From positions 62,001 through 126,000 of the forward strand of contig NZ_SLWN01000013.1 of assembly GCF_004342025.1 (NCBI RefSeq): 64,000 nt of DNA. The letters are read 5' to 3'. Under the pieces are notes generated by a model that made no database searches, was not told the origin of the DNA, and saw only the letters and a program-made list of their open reading frames with translations. Numbering within the stretch: the first letter of the stretch is position 1; every line of letters starts with the position of its first letter. Below, one piece after another: positions 42,658 through 51,574 of this stretch. Both the position numbers and the translations under genes were made by a program. The stretch is from Kribbella steppae. Its GTDB lineage: Bacteria > Actinomycetota > Actinomycetes > Propionibacteriales > Kribbellaceae.

Positions 42658-44218
42658 AGGGCAGGAAGACCGATTGCCCTGGGCCTGGCGGGAGTCCGAG
42701 GAAGTAGAACAGTGCGAGGATGCCGATCCATACGACGGCGAACGCGGGCGCGAACGGCAGCAGCCGCGCCACCAGCGTGCCGAGCTTGAGGTTCGGTTCG
42801 TAGCGCCGCGCCATCGTCAGGACCAGGTAGAGAAAGATGTGCATCGGCGAGATCGCCTGCGTCACCGAGTCGCCGATCCGGTGGGCCGCCTGGATCATCG
42901 CCGGCGACAGGCCGAGCAGCATCAGACCTGGCACCATCACCGTCGACTCCAGCGACCACAGGCCGCTGCCGGACGTGATGACGAGGTTCAGCAGCGCCGA
43001 CAGGACGACCAGGAACACCAGGACACCGAAACCCTGCAGGCCCACGCCTTCGGCGGCATCGGCCAGTTTGACCGCCATCAGCACGCCGAGGTTGGAGTAC
43101 GCCAGCACAGCAAGGGTCTGCGAGACGATGAAGATCAGCACGATGAATCCGGCCATGTCCCGGATCGACTGCTCCATCAGCTTGCCGACTTCGCGCTTGT
43201 CACGTTGGACCGGCAACACCCGGGCGTAGACCAGCCCGAAGATGAGGAACGACAGCGAGATCGCGATCACGAGATTCGACAGCAACGGCGACGGAACGAG
43301 GGTTCCACCCTCTCCTTGTAGCGGCGAACCCGGCAGCAGCCAGGCGATCGTGAGCAGCACACCGAACACGGCGACCGCGCCGGCCGCGACCAGCACCGCC
43401 CGCTTCTCATCCCGGCTGACCCGCACGCCCCCGGTTTCGGCAGGCTCGCCACGCCACGGACCGAGTCTCGGCTCGAGCACCTTGTCGATCAGCAGGCCTC
43501 CGATGATCGGGAGGATCAACCCGGCGGCGACACCGAAGTAGTAGTTCATCGCGATGTTGCCGTGAAAGTCCTGCCCGGCCGGCAGGAGCGAAGCCGCCTT
43601 CTGGGTGATCCCGGCCAGCGAAGCATCGAGCGTCCCCATCAGCAGTCCACCGCCGTAGCCGGTCGCCGTACAGGCGTACGCACCGATCAATCCGGCCAGC
43701 GGATGCCGTCCGACCGCCAGGAAGACCAGCGCTGCGAGCGGAGGAATCACCAGGAACGACGCGTCGGACATGACGTGCCCCTGACAGGCGACGAGCGCGA
43801 CGACGTACGGCACGGCGCCCCGCGGAACGCGTGCGAACACGAGCCGTACGGCGGCCTCGAGGGCGCCGGTGCCCTGCGCGACACCGACCCCGAGCACCAC
43901 CACGAGAACCGGACCCAACGCCGGGAACGTCACGAAGTTGTCGATCGCGCCGTCCATCAACGCGACCAGGCCGTCCGGCGCCAGCGCGGCCCGGACCGGC
44001 ACCGATTCATCCACCCCAGGGACGTTCACCGTGACATGGAACGCAGCCACGACCGTCGACGCGACCGCGATCAGCAGCAGGAGACCGACGAAGAGGAGAA
44101 AGGGGTTGGGGAGCTTGTTGCCGAGGCGCTCGACGAGACCGAGTACGCCGCTCAGGCGGCCGGCCTCGTCCGTCGTCGTCAACTCGTCGTCGATCGGGTT
44201 GGGTCTGTTCGTGGTCAT
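42656..44218 (-). CDS. AbgT-family permease
   Basis: A 520-residue, about 12-helix membrane protein of the AbgT family. LPNPFLLFVGLLLLIAVAST begins the first helix. CQGHVMSDASFLVIPPLAAL and ACTATGYGGGLLMGTLDA are family blocks. GLSPAMIQAAHRIGDSVTQA and SPMHIFLYLVL mark the second hairpin. AbgT proteins carry aryl-glutamates such as p-aminobenzoyl-glutamate, and some export sulfonamides. Beside an N-acyl-amino-acid deacylase it would import N-acyl amino acids or short peptides. ATG 44218 is used. Confidence 0.9.
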   Translation of the reverse strand: MTTNRPNPIDDELTTTDEAGRLSGVLGLVERLGNKLPNPFLLFVGLLLLIAVASTVVAAFHVTVNVPGVDESVPVRAALAPDGLVALMDGAIDNFVTFPALGPVLVVVLGVGVAQGTGALEAAVRLVFARVPRGAVPYVVALVACQGHVMSDASFLVIPPLAALVFLAVGRHPLAGLIGAYACTATGYGGGLLMGTLDASLAGITQKAASLLPAGQDFHGNIAMNYYFGVAAGLILPIIGGLLIDKVLEPRLGPWRGEPAETGGVRVSRDEKRAVLVAAGAVAVFGVLLTIAWLLPGSPLQGEGGTLVPSPLLSNLVIAISLSFLIFGLVYARVLPVQRDKREVGKLMEQSIRDMAGFIVLIFIVSQTLAVLAYSNLGVLMAVKLADAAEGVGLQGFGVLVFLVVLSALLNLVITSGSGLWSLESTVMVPGLMLLGLSPAMIQAAHRIGDSVTQAISPMHIFLYLVLTMARRYEPNLKLGTLVARLLPFAPAFAVVWIGILALFYFLGLPPGPGQSVFLP

Positions 44219-44372
44219 CGGGATACCTCACGCCGTCGTACCGGATTTGGTGTCCGCCAGTGTGTGGGGCCAGTTCCACGATGCCGCTGCAGACGCATGA
44301 TTCCGACACCAGCCCAAGAGGTTGCGCAGTATTCCGCCACCGCGTCGAGGACGTCGTTGCAGCAGCATCTGC

Positions 44373-44930
44373 TCAGGCGGCAACACACCGAGCCTCCGGC
44401 GAAGCCTGCAACCGCTCGCGCAGCGCCTTGCGCGCGCGGTGCAGCCGGGACATCACCGTTCCCCGCGGGACTCCGACGATGGTGGCGATCTCCTGGTAGC
44501 TGAACCCGTCCACGTCGAAGAGCAGCACAACGCGCCGGTAGATCTCAGGCAGCGATGCCAGCGCCTCTCGCAACCGGTCGTCGGGGATCGCGGCGATGAC
44601 CGCATCCTCTGCCGATACGTCTGCTATGCGTCGCTCGACGGCCTGGTTCTGGGACCAGTCGTCCGCGATGGTTCGGGGTTGGTGCTGGGCCTTCCGGTAG
44701 TCGTTGATGAAGGTGTTGTGGAGGATCCGGTACAGCCAGGCCCTCAGATTGGTTCCCGGCTGGAACCGGTCGAAGCCGCGATAGGCGCGCAGGCATGTCT
44801 CCTGCACCAGATCCTCCGCATCGGCCGCGTTGCGCGTCAGGCGCACCGCGGCCGGGTAGAACCGAAGCAGCAGCGGAACCGCTTCGGCTTCGAACCTGGC
44901 CTTGAGCTCGCGGGAACACTCGGATCGCAT
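44373..44930 (-). CDS. ECF sigma factor
   Basis: A 185-residue sigma-70-family ECF factor. Region 2 reads RLTRNAADAEDLVQETCLRA then YRGFDRFQPGTNLRAWLYRI, and region 4 reads LREALASLPEIYRRVVLLFD then GFSYQEIATIVGVPRGTVMS. The group resembles SigR/SigE-like ECFs. No anti-sigma gene or zinc-binding partner is adjacent. The short Cys-containing tail (EARCVAA) is not a known motif. It sits alone between the AbgT and LysR genes, so its regulon cannot be read from the context. Confidence 0.9.
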   Translation of the reverse strand: MRSECSRELKARFEAEAVPLLLRFYPAAVRLTRNAADAEDLVQETCLRAYRGFDRFQPGTNLRAWLYRILHNTFINDYRKAQHQPRTIADDWSQNQAVERRIADVSAEDAVIAAIPDDRLREALASLPEIYRRVVLLFDVDGFSYQEIATIVGVPRGTVMSRLHRARKALRERLQASPEARCVAA

Positions 44931-45075
44931 CTTCCGAGAGTCGCCCGCAGGCCCTCCCGCGTCCTCGCGGCGAGCGCCAATTCCCCCTTCCTGCTGGCCG
45001 CAAGTCGCCGTTACCTGCTAGCAGGGGTCCGGAGTGCTGTCAGATCTGATCCCGGTGTGCGCGATGGCGGCCGAA

Positions 45076-45954
45076 TCAGCGAGTCGCTCCGAGATCGGCG
45101 CGGGACAGCAGGGCCTTCGCGGCGGCGGCCGGATACCGGCCGGTCGCGGTGGCCACGGCGACCTGCCAGGTCGGTCCTGCCGTGATCGGAACGAACCGGA
45201 CCGAGCTCTTCTTGTGCTTGAACACCTCTGGCACCACCGCGACCCCGAGGCCGAGCCCAACCAGGTCGAGCAGCCAATGCACGTCGTTCACCTCGAAGGC
45301 GACCCGCCGCTCGACGCCGGCCGCCGCCATTGCGCGGTCGACCACGTCGCGGGTCACCCAGCCGGGGTAGAAGTCGACGAACGTCTCGTCACGGAGCTCC
45401 TCGAGGTCGACGGACTCGCGATCGCAGAGCGGATGGGTCGGAGAGCAGGCCAGCAACAACGACTCCTCGGCCACCGGCCTCAACGCCACGCCCTGCACCC
45501 CGTCCGTGGGCGCGCAGACGAAGGCAAGGTCCAGGTCACCGGTGCGCACACGCTCGATCAACTCTGTCGAACCACCCTGACGCAGCTCGATCTCCACACC
45601 GGGGTGCGCGGCATGGAAGCGGGCCAGGATCCCTGGCAGGTTCACGGCGCCGAGACACTGCATGGTGCCCACGGCGAGCGTGCCGCGCAGCAGGCCCTTC
45701 ACCGCAGCGACAGCGTCCTTGGCAGCGGCAACTCCGGCAAGTGTGTGGCGGGCTTCGGTCAGCAGCGCCCGCCCCTCGTCGGTCAGCTCGACGCTGCGCG
45801 TGTTCCGCACGAACAGGTCCGCGCCGAGCTCCCGCTCGAGCGACTGGATGGACGCGGACAGGCCGGACTGTGCAACATGCATCCGGCCTGCGGCCCGGGT
45901 GAAGTGCCGCTCCTCGGCCACCGCGACGAAGTACTCGAGCTGACGTAGTTCCAC
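45076..45954 (-). CDS. LysR-family transcriptional regulator
   Basis: A 292-residue LysR regulator: MELRQLEYFVAVAEERHFTR, LSASIQSLERELGADLFVRN, and effector-domain blocks GTLAVGTMQCLG and GVAVVPEVFKHK. It is divergent from the aldo-keto reductase at 46032, with 77 bp between the starts. This arrangement is typical for a LysR that activates the adjacent gene. A CGATC-N5-GATCG repeat in the gap is a candidate site. Confidence 0.9.
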   Translation of the reverse strand: MELRQLEYFVAVAEERHFTRAAGRMHVAQSGLSASIQSLERELGADLFVRNTRSVELTDEGRALLTEARHTLAGVAAAKDAVAAVKGLLRGTLAVGTMQCLGAVNLPGILARFHAAHPGVEIELRQGGSTELIERVRTGDLDLAFVCAPTDGVQGVALRPVAEESLLLACSPTHPLCDRESVDLEELRDETFVDFYPGWVTRDVVDRAMAAAGVERRVAFEVNDVHWLLDLVGLGLGVAVVPEVFKHKKSSVRFVPITAGPTWQVAVATATGRYPAAAAKALLSRADLGATR

Positions 45955-45970
45955 GATTGATCACCAATAC

Positions 45971-45985
45971 CGATCGAAGGGATCG
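45971..45985. promoter_or_regulatory. LysR-type box candidate
   Basis: CGATC-GAAGG-GATCG, perfect 5-bp arms, between the LysR start (45954) and the aldo-keto reductase start (46032). The location matches a LysR autoregulatory site, but the arms are short. Confidence 0.35.
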
Positions 45986-46031
45986 TTTCTTTCTGTTGGA
46001 AAGATTAGCCGCCGGGATCCAGGGTGGACGC

Positions 46032-47021
46032 ATGAGTCTGAGCACAGTGCCGTTCGGCACGACGGATATGAACATCACCCGGGTCGGCTTCGGCGCCTGG
46101 GCCATCGGCGGCGGCGACTGGGCCTACGCCTGGGGTGAGCAGGACGACGACGCGTCGGTGGCCGCGATCCGGCACGCGGTCGAGTCCGGCGTCAACTGGA
46201 TCGACACCGCGGCCGTCTACGGCCTAGGACACTCCGAGGAGGTCGTCGCGAAGGCCCTCGAGCCGTACGGCGACGCCGACCGGCCCCACGTCTTCACCAA
46301 GTGCGGCCTGGTGTGGGACGAGGCCGACCGCAGTGTCGACCCGCGCCGGAGCGGCGATCCCGCCAGCGTGAGGCGCGAGGTCGAGGCATCGCTGCGACGG
46401 CTGCGCACCGAGCGCATCGACCTCTACCAGATGCATTGGCCGGCACCCGAGCAGGTCGAGGACTACTGGGAGGTGCTGGTCGACCTGAAGGCGCAGGGAA
46501 AGGTTCGCGCCATCGGGCTGTCCAACCACGACAGCAAACAACTCGACAAGGCTGAGGCGATCGGACATGTCGACTCGCTCCAGCCGCCCTTCTCACTGAT
46601 CAACCGCGACGCCACCGGCGAACTCGACTGGTGCCACCAGCACGACACCGGCGTCATCGTTTACAGCCCGATGCAGTCGGGTCTGCTCAGCGGCGCCTTC
46701 ACCGCTGAACGTGCAGCGGCTCTGCCTGCTAACGACTGGCGCTCACGTGACGCCGAGTTCACCGGCGAGCAACTGCAACGCAACCTAGCCCTGGTCGGCG
46801 CACTCTGGCCGATCGCCGACCGCCATCAGACGAACGTCGCCAGCGTCGCCATCGCGTGGTGCCTTGCCACGCAGGGAGTCACGGCCGCCATCGTCGGCGC
46901 CCGCGACCCGCGCCAGGTCGACGGCTGGATCGGCGCACCGCAGATCACACTCACCGCCACCGACCTCACCGAGATCGCTGACGCCATCCGTCGTACCGGC
47001 GCCGGCCACGGAGCAATCTGA
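46032..47021 (+). CDS. aldo/keto reductase
   Basis: A 329-residue AKR with an (alpha/beta)8 barrel. The catalytic tetrad is visible: Asp in NWIDTAAVYG with Tyr, Lys in HVFTKCGL and His in QMHWPAPEQ. GLSNHDS and the C-terminal NADPH-binding VGARDPRQVDG are typical. It resembles the YajO/perakine-reductase-like oxidoreductases. Its substrate is probably a sugar or aldehyde. ATG 46032 encodes MSLSTVPFGTTDM; upstream start codons in the frame would run into the LysR promoter. Confidence 0.9.
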   Translation: MSLSTVPFGTTDMNITRVGFGAWAIGGGDWAYAWGEQDDDASVAAIRHAVESGVNWIDTAAVYGLGHSEEVVAKALEPYGDADRPHVFTKCGLVWDEADRSVDPRRSGDPASVRREVEASLRRLRTERIDLYQMHWPAPEQVEDYWEVLVDLKAQGKVRAIGLSNHDSKQLDKAEAIGHVDSLQPPFSLINRDATGELDWCHQHDTGVIVYSPMQSGLLSGAFTAERAAALPANDWRSRDAEFTGEQLQRNLALVGALWPIADRHQTNVASVAIAWCLATQGVTAAIVGARDPRQVDGWIGAPQITLTATDLTEIADAIRRTGAGHGAI

Positions 47022-47024
47022 CCC

Positions 47025-47378
47025 ATGCAAGAGCAACTCGGCGCATACATCGCGATCCGCGCCATCAACGAGTACGCCAACTCCGCCCTCCCCAACGCGC
47101 CCGTACGTCCGGATGAGCCGCAACGTAGAACGCTGCGGCGGCTGTTCTTCGCCGCTGCGCGGCTTGCCCGGGGCACCCGGGCATCAGTGCCCGCAGGCCG
47201 CATAGTCGGCAGAACACCTCCTGTTCGGCGGCCGGCTGACAAGCCCTCCCCCGGCGACTGGCCGGGCCCCGAGTGGCAGGCCGCACCAGGGAACAAAGCA
47301 AGCCGCCGACCCACGCCCATCGACCCAGCTTCTCCGATCAGCGCGAACGCCACGAGCACAGCCGACGTCGCCTCATAA
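47025..47378 (+). CDS. small hypothetical protein after the aldo/keto reductase
   Basis: The frame starts at ATG 47025, 3 bp after the AKR stop. Its first 27 residues (MQEQLGAYIAIRAINEYANS then ALPNAPV) have good GC-ending codons and a helical look. The rest is Pro/Arg-rich and low-complexity and may be read-through of non-coding DNA. No family was recognised. It could be a genuine small protein or the tail of a lost gene. Confidence 0.3.
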   Translation: MQEQLGAYIAIRAINEYANSALPNAPVRPDEPQRRTLRRLFFAAARLARGTRASVPAGRIVGRTPPVRRPADKPSPGDWPGPEWQAAPGNKASRRPTPIDPASPISANATSTADVAS

Positions 47379-47401
47379 CCGCAACGCACGCCCAGGGGCG
47401 C

Positions 47402-47418
47402 CCGACCGAACAGGTCGG
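47402..47418. terminator. hairpin between convergent AKR and AraC genes
   Basis: CCGACC-GAACA-GGTCGG, perfect 6-bp arms with a 5-base loop, downstream of the AKR/small-protein unit and downstream of the AraC gene coming from the other side. It could serve both transcripts. No U-tract is present. Confidence 0.35.
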
Positions 47419-47483
47419 TCGCCCAAGGGGTCGGCGTTGCCGGACCCGACGATCGTCCCGTCGGTGATCGTTTCAGTCCTCGC

Positions 47484-48347
47484 TCAGGAAGGAGTTCGGT
47501 CCTCGCCCGGGGTTCGGCCGAAGGCTTGATAGTAGGTGCGGGTGAAATGGGCCGGGCTCGTATAGCCGACCTGGTAGGAGACTTCGGCCGCCGTGAGGGC
47601 CTGGGTCCGGAGCAGGATCCTGGCTTCTTGCATGCGGATCTGCTTCTGGAACTGGATCGGGGTCATCGAGGTGGCGGCGCGGAAGTGCCGGTGGAAGGTC
47701 GAGGGGCTCATGCCTGCCAGCTCCGCCAGGTCCGCCACGAGGAGTGGCTCGCTGTGATGGCGACGGATCCAGCGGATCGCCTCCGAGATGTGTGCAAGCA
47801 TGCCGTCGGCCAGACCGATCTGCCGGACCAGCGCGCCCTGTTCGCCGGTGAGCAGCCGCCACAGGATCTCGCGCCGGATCCCTGGCACCAGCACCCGCAC
47901 ATCCTCGGGGCGGTCGATGATGCGCAGCAGCCGGACGACAGGATCCAGCACCTCAGGTGTCGCATTGCTGACCACGAGACCGCCGTACTGCGGTGGTCTG
48001 GCCGGCGTCTCGAGCAGCAGCGGCGCGATCTCCACCGGATCGAGCCGGATGCTGACCACGACGAACGGCTCGTCCGGACTGGCCTTCAGCGCCTGGCCGA
48101 TCACCGGCAGGTCCAATGAGGTGACCAGGAACTGCCCGGCCCGATATTCGTAGGCGACACCGTTGAGCAGCGTCTGCTTGATGCCCGAGGCAACGATCGT
48201 GACCGATGGCCGCAGCAGTCCGGCGGTCGGTCCCGCCGGTTCTTCGACCCGGCTGACCTGGACGCCTTCGATCAGCCGACGGCTGTGCCCGCGCTGCCCG
48301 GCGGCGTGCCGCGTGATCAGCGTCCGAAGCTCGTCGAGCAGATCCAC
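47484..48347 (-). CDS. AraC-family transcriptional regulator
   Basis: A 287-residue AraC regulator with an N-terminal AraC-N-like sensor domain (VTIVASGIKQTLLNGVAYEY, then GQFLVTSLDLPV) and a C-terminal double HTH (HHSEPLLVADLAELAGMSPS then AAEVSYQVGYTSPAHFTRTY). GTG 48347 is preferred. A longer frame from 48422 would read through a perfect palindrome at 48374-48390 and adds a non-family leader. It is divergent from the aldo-keto reductase at 48487 and probably regulates it, a common pairing in this family. Confidence 0.85.
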   Translation of the reverse strand: MDLLDELRTLITRHAAGQRGHSRRLIEGVQVSRVEEPAGPTAGLLRPSVTIVASGIKQTLLNGVAYEYRAGQFLVTSLDLPVIGQALKASPDEPFVVVSIRLDPVEIAPLLLETPARPPQYGGLVVSNATPEVLDPVVRLLRIIDRPEDVRVLVPGIRREILWRLLTGEQGALVRQIGLADGMLAHISEAIRWIRRHHSEPLLVADLAELAGMSPSTFHRHFRAATSMTPIQFQKQIRMQEARILLRTQALTAAEVSYQVGYTSPAHFTRTYYQAFGRTPGEDRTPS

Positions 48348-48373
48348 TCCCCCAGTGTCACCCACGGGGTCAA

Positions 48374-48390
48374 CCTGCCAAGTCGGCAGG
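48374..48390. promoter_or_regulatory. palindrome in the AraC-AKR divergent promoter
   Basis: CCTGCC-AAGTC-GGCAGG, perfect 6-bp arms, just upstream of the preferred AraC start and about 97 bp upstream of the AKR start. The location fits a regulatory site for either transcript. Confidence 0.45.
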
Positions 48391-48486
48391 ATCGCGCAAG
48401 CCGGCGCCAGCATCAGGCTCACGCTCCACCGCCTGGCGGTGCTGTGATCGAACCATCGCCAACTTTGTCAGAAAGGCACCAACCCC

Positions 48487-49500
48487 ATGCAACGCAGAAT
48501 CCTCGGCGCCACCGGCATCTCGGTCAGCGACGTCGCCCTCGGCGCGATGATGTTCGGCGCGATGGGCAACCCGGACCATGACGACTCGGTCCGGATCATC
48601 CAGCGCGCGCTCGACGGGGGCATCAACCTGATCGACACGGCCGACGTCTACTCGGCCGGCGAGTCCGAAGAGATCGTCGGTACGGCGATCAGGACCCGGC
48701 GCGACGACGTCGTCCTGGCGAGCAAGTTCGGCCTGCCGATGGGCGCTGACCCGAACCAGCACGGCGCCTCCCGCCGGTGGATCGTCCAGTCCGTCGAGAA
48801 GAGCCTGCGCCGGCTCGGCACCGACCACCTCGATCTGTACCAGCTGCACCGCCCGGACCACGACACCGATCCCGGCGAGACGTTGTCCGCACTGTCCGAT
48901 CTGGTGCAGGCGGGGAAGATCCTCGCGTTCGGCTCCTCGATGTTCCCGGCTGAGAGCATCGTCGAGGCCCAGTGGGCCGCGGAGCGACGCCGCACGCACC
49001 GGTTCTTGACCGAGCAGTGCATGTACTCGATCCTGACCCGCCGGGCGGAGGCATCCGTCTTCCCGGTGGCTCAGCGGTATGACCTCGGCGTACTGACCTT
49101 CAGCCCGCTGAACAGCGGTTGGCTGTCCGGCCGGGCGAACCTGGCGTCGTCTCACCGGGCGTCGACTCGGCCGTCCAGCTACGACCCGTCCAGTCCGACC
49201 GGTCAGGCGAAGACCGCGGCGGTAGCGAAGCTCACTGCGCTGGCCGACGAGGCCGGGTTGAGGCTGCCGCAGCTCGCCACGGCATTCGTCCGGGCGCATC
49301 CGGCGGTGACGTCGGTCCTGGTCGGCCCGCGTACGCAGGAGCAGCTCGACAGCCTTCTGCCCGCTGCGGAGATCGATCTGTCCGCCGAGATCCTCGACCG
49401 GATCGACGAGATCGTTGCGCCCGGCACCGAACTGGACCCGACCGACAACTACAACGCCACCCCGCCGGCGATCGAACACGCACACCTCCGCCGCCGCTGA
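48487..49500 (+). CDS. aldo/keto reductase
   Basis: A 337-residue AKR. The tetrad is Asp/Tyr in NLIDTADVYSAGES, Lys in VLASKFGLPMG and His in YQLHRPDHD. The C-terminal cofactor motif is VLVGPRTQEQLDSL. It resembles the general-stress YdjG/YhdN-type AKRs. The ATG follows AAAGG by 9 nt. It is likely controlled by the divergent AraC. It lies just upstream of the fucose locus, but its orientation and own promoter make membership in that pathway doubtful. Confidence 0.9.
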   Translation: MQRRILGATGISVSDVALGAMMFGAMGNPDHDDSVRIIQRALDGGINLIDTADVYSAGESEEIVGTAIRTRRDDVVLASKFGLPMGADPNQHGASRRWIVQSVEKSLRRLGTDHLDLYQLHRPDHDTDPGETLSALSDLVQAGKILAFGSSMFPAESIVEAQWAAERRRTHRFLTEQCMYSILTRRAEASVFPVAQRYDLGVLTFSPLNSGWLSGRANLASSHRASTRPSSYDPSSPTGQAKTAAVAKLTALADEAGLRLPQLATAFVRAHPAVTSVLVGPRTQEQLDSLLPAAEIDLSAEILDRIDEIVAPGTELDPTDNYNATPPAIEHAHLRRR

Positions 49501-49732
49501 ATTAGACGTCGGGCAGGGCGATGACGGACAGTGCGAGGCGGTCCTTTCCCTCAACCTCCTGCAAATGGGGAGATCGGGGCGATCCCGACCGCCCAGGTGT
49601 GCCGAGCCCCTCCCCTCCGACCAGGACCTGTACTCGACCACGGGTTATGCCCGACGCCCGGACCAGTCCGGGAAGGACTCCCCCCGTGAAGGGACATTTC
49701 CCGCCCCAGTCCGCCCACCTCCCGGACCTGTG

Positions 49733-50578
49733 TCATCCGGCCGCGGGTGAACTCTCGAGCCGATACACCCGCTGAGCGTTCCCGCCGTACAACAGACCTC
49801 GCTCGGCCGGACCCATCGCCGGGAGTGCCGTGTCGAGCCCGTTGCGGACTTCGTCGTACGAGCCGGCCAGCAGGCAGACCGGCCAGTCCGAGCCGAACAG
49901 GAGGCGATCCGGGCCGAACCACTCGACGACACGTTCGACGAACGGACGTAGGTCATCGGCGGTCCACTTGGTCCAATCAGTCTCGGTGACCATTCCGGAG
50001 AGCTTGACGGCGACGTTCGGAGCCGCGGCCAGAGCCGGCATCAGCCCAGTCCAGGCTGGATCGGAGCCGTCCGCGATGCGTGGTTTCGCGATGTGGTCGA
50101 GGACGAACTGCAGCTCGGGGAAGGCTCGGACAACGTCGATGGCGGCGGGCAGCTCGCGCGGCCGGACGAGGAGGTCGTAGGTCAGTCCCCGACTCTGCAC
50201 GACGGCCAGGCCACGACGTACGTCGTCCCGGCCCAGCCAGTCCGGATCGGGCTCGTCGTGAACCTGATGCCGAATGCCGACCAGTCGGCCTGGCTCGTCG
50301 AGCAACACGTCCAAGTCGTCGCCGACTGTCGAGGACGTCAGGTCGACCCATCCGACAACCCCGGCGACGAAGTCCGCCAGCTGGAGGAATTCGCGCGTCT
50401 CAGCCAGGCTCGAAAGCGTCTGCACGAGCACGGTGCCGTCGATCGCGGCGTCCTGGAGTACGCCGCGGAGGTCGTCCGGCGTGAAGGCACGCCGGACCGG
50501 ATCCATGGCCTCGCCGGCCATCCAGGGGTACGAGTAGCGGGCCGGATCCCAGAAGTGCTGGTGCGCGTCGATTCGCAT
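49733..50578 (-). CDS. L-fucono-1,5-lactonase-like amidohydrolase
   Basis: A 281-residue amidohydrolase-2 enzyme. MRIDAHQHFWDPARYSYPWM has the HxH pair of the lactonase subgroup; LDHIAKP and LLFGSDWPVCLL carry later His and Asp. Members hydrolyse sugar lactones such as L-fucono- or L-rhamnono-lactone. It starts 3 bp after the stop of an L-fucose-dehydrogenase-like AKR and belongs to one operon with that gene and the fuconate-dehydratase-like enolase. The step would be L-fuconolactone to L-fuconate. The exact sugar is inferred from context. Confidence 0.85.
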   Translation of the reverse strand: MRIDAHQHFWDPARYSYPWMAGEAMDPVRRAFTPDDLRGVLQDAAIDGTVLVQTLSSLAETREFLQLADFVAGVVGWVDLTSSTVGDDLDVLLDEPGRLVGIRHQVHDEPDPDWLGRDDVRRGLAVVQSRGLTYDLLVRPRELPAAIDVVRAFPELQFVLDHIAKPRIADGSDPAWTGLMPALAAAPNVAVKLSGMVTETDWTKWTADDLRPFVERVVEWFGPDRLLFGSDWPVCLLAGSYDEVRNGLDTALPAMGPAERGLLYGGNAQRVYRLESSPAAG

Positions 50579-50581
50579 GGC

Positions 50582-51574
50582 TCACTCCGGTGTCGGTACG
50601 TCGGGATCGAGCAGGCCGGCGTGGCGGAGATCAGCCCACAGACCGGCCGGGATGTCGACGTCGAACAGGCCGAGATCGACGTCGAGCTCGTCGACTGTCC
50701 GTGCGCCCACCAGCACCGTGCAGACCCGCGGATGCGCCACCGGGAACCTGAGCGCGGCCGCAGCCAGCGGTACGTCGTACTTCCGGCAAACATCCCGGAT
50801 CGCCACAGCCTTGGCGAGGACCGCGTCACCGGCCGGGATGTAGTCGAAGGACGCTCCTGGTGCCGGGTCGACGAGAACCCCGCTGTTGAAGACACCCCCG
50901 ATCACAACCGACACCTCCCGTTCCTCGCAGGCGGGCAGGAGATCGGTCAGCGAGGACTGGTCGAGCAGGGTGTAGCGCCCGGCGAGGAGTACGACGTCAA
51001 GCTCACACGAGCGGACGAGTTCGGTGAGTGGAGCCGAGTTGTTCATGCCGGCGCCGATCGCCTGGACCAGACCGGCCGCGCGCAGATCATGCAGCGCGGT
51101 GTACCCGGTAGAAGCTGCGTCCGCCAGGTGCTTGTCCGGATCGTGCAGCAACAGTACGTCGAAGCGGTCGAGGCCGGTCCGCTCCAGGCTTTCCTCGACC
51201 GAACGGCGGATGCCGTCGTAAGTGAAGTCCCACACCGGACCCGTCGTCGGCACGTCCCGGTAGAACGGGACGCCGTCGTGGTACTGCGTCTCGTCCCGCG
51301 GGGCGTCTTCACGGAGCAGCCGGCCAACCTTCGTCGAGATGACCAACCCGTCGCGGGAGACCTTCGCCACCGCCTGGCCAACCCTGGACTCGGCCAGTCC
51401 GTGTCCGTACAGCGGGGCGGTGTCGAGGTAACCGACACCCCGCTCGATCGCGCGATCGACGACAGCGACCGCAGCCGCGTCGCTGATCGCCTGCTGAAAG
51501 TTGCCCAAGGCAGCGGTTCCCAAGCCGACCTGCGGCACGAACAAGTCGGTCCGGCCGACCCGTGACTCACTCAT
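50582..51574 (-). CDS. L-fucose dehydrogenase-like aldo/keto reductase
   Basis: A 330-residue AKR of the D-threo-aldose 1-dehydrogenase/L-fucose dehydrogenase type. The tetrad is seen in YLDTAPLYGHGLAESRVG (Asp, Tyr), VISTKVGRLL (Lys) and VLLLHDPDKH (His). PVWDFTYDGIRRSVEESLER is a typical block of this subgroup. It should oxidise L-fucose at C1 to the lactone with NAD(P)+. It overlaps the enolase gene by 8 bp and precedes the lactonase by 3 bp, an order that matches the pathway. Confidence 0.85.
   Translation of the reverse strand: MSESRVGRTDLFVPQVGLGTAALGNFQQAISDAAAVAVVDRAIERGVGYLDTAPLYGHGLAESRVGQAVAKVSRDGLVISTKVGRLLREDAPRDETQYHDGVPFYRDVPTTGPVWDFTYDGIRRSVEESLERTGLDRFDVLLLHDPDKHLADAASTGYTALHDLRAAGLVQAIGAGMNNSAPLTELVRSCELDVVLLAGRYTLLDQSSLTDLLPACEEREVSVVIGGVFNSGVLVDPAPGASFDYIPAGDAVLAKAVAIRDVCRKYDVPLAAAALRFPVAHPRVCTVLVGARTVDELDVDLGLFDVDIPAGLWADLRHAGLLDPDVPTPE

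Noticed and set aside
48370..49641. 423-codon minus-strand frame
   Set aside because: It is antisense to the aldo/keto reductase at 48487-49500, whose catalytic motifs are clear.
50093..51565. 490-codon plus-strand frame
   Set aside because: It is antisense to the lactonase and fucose-dehydrogenase genes and carries no recognisable domain.
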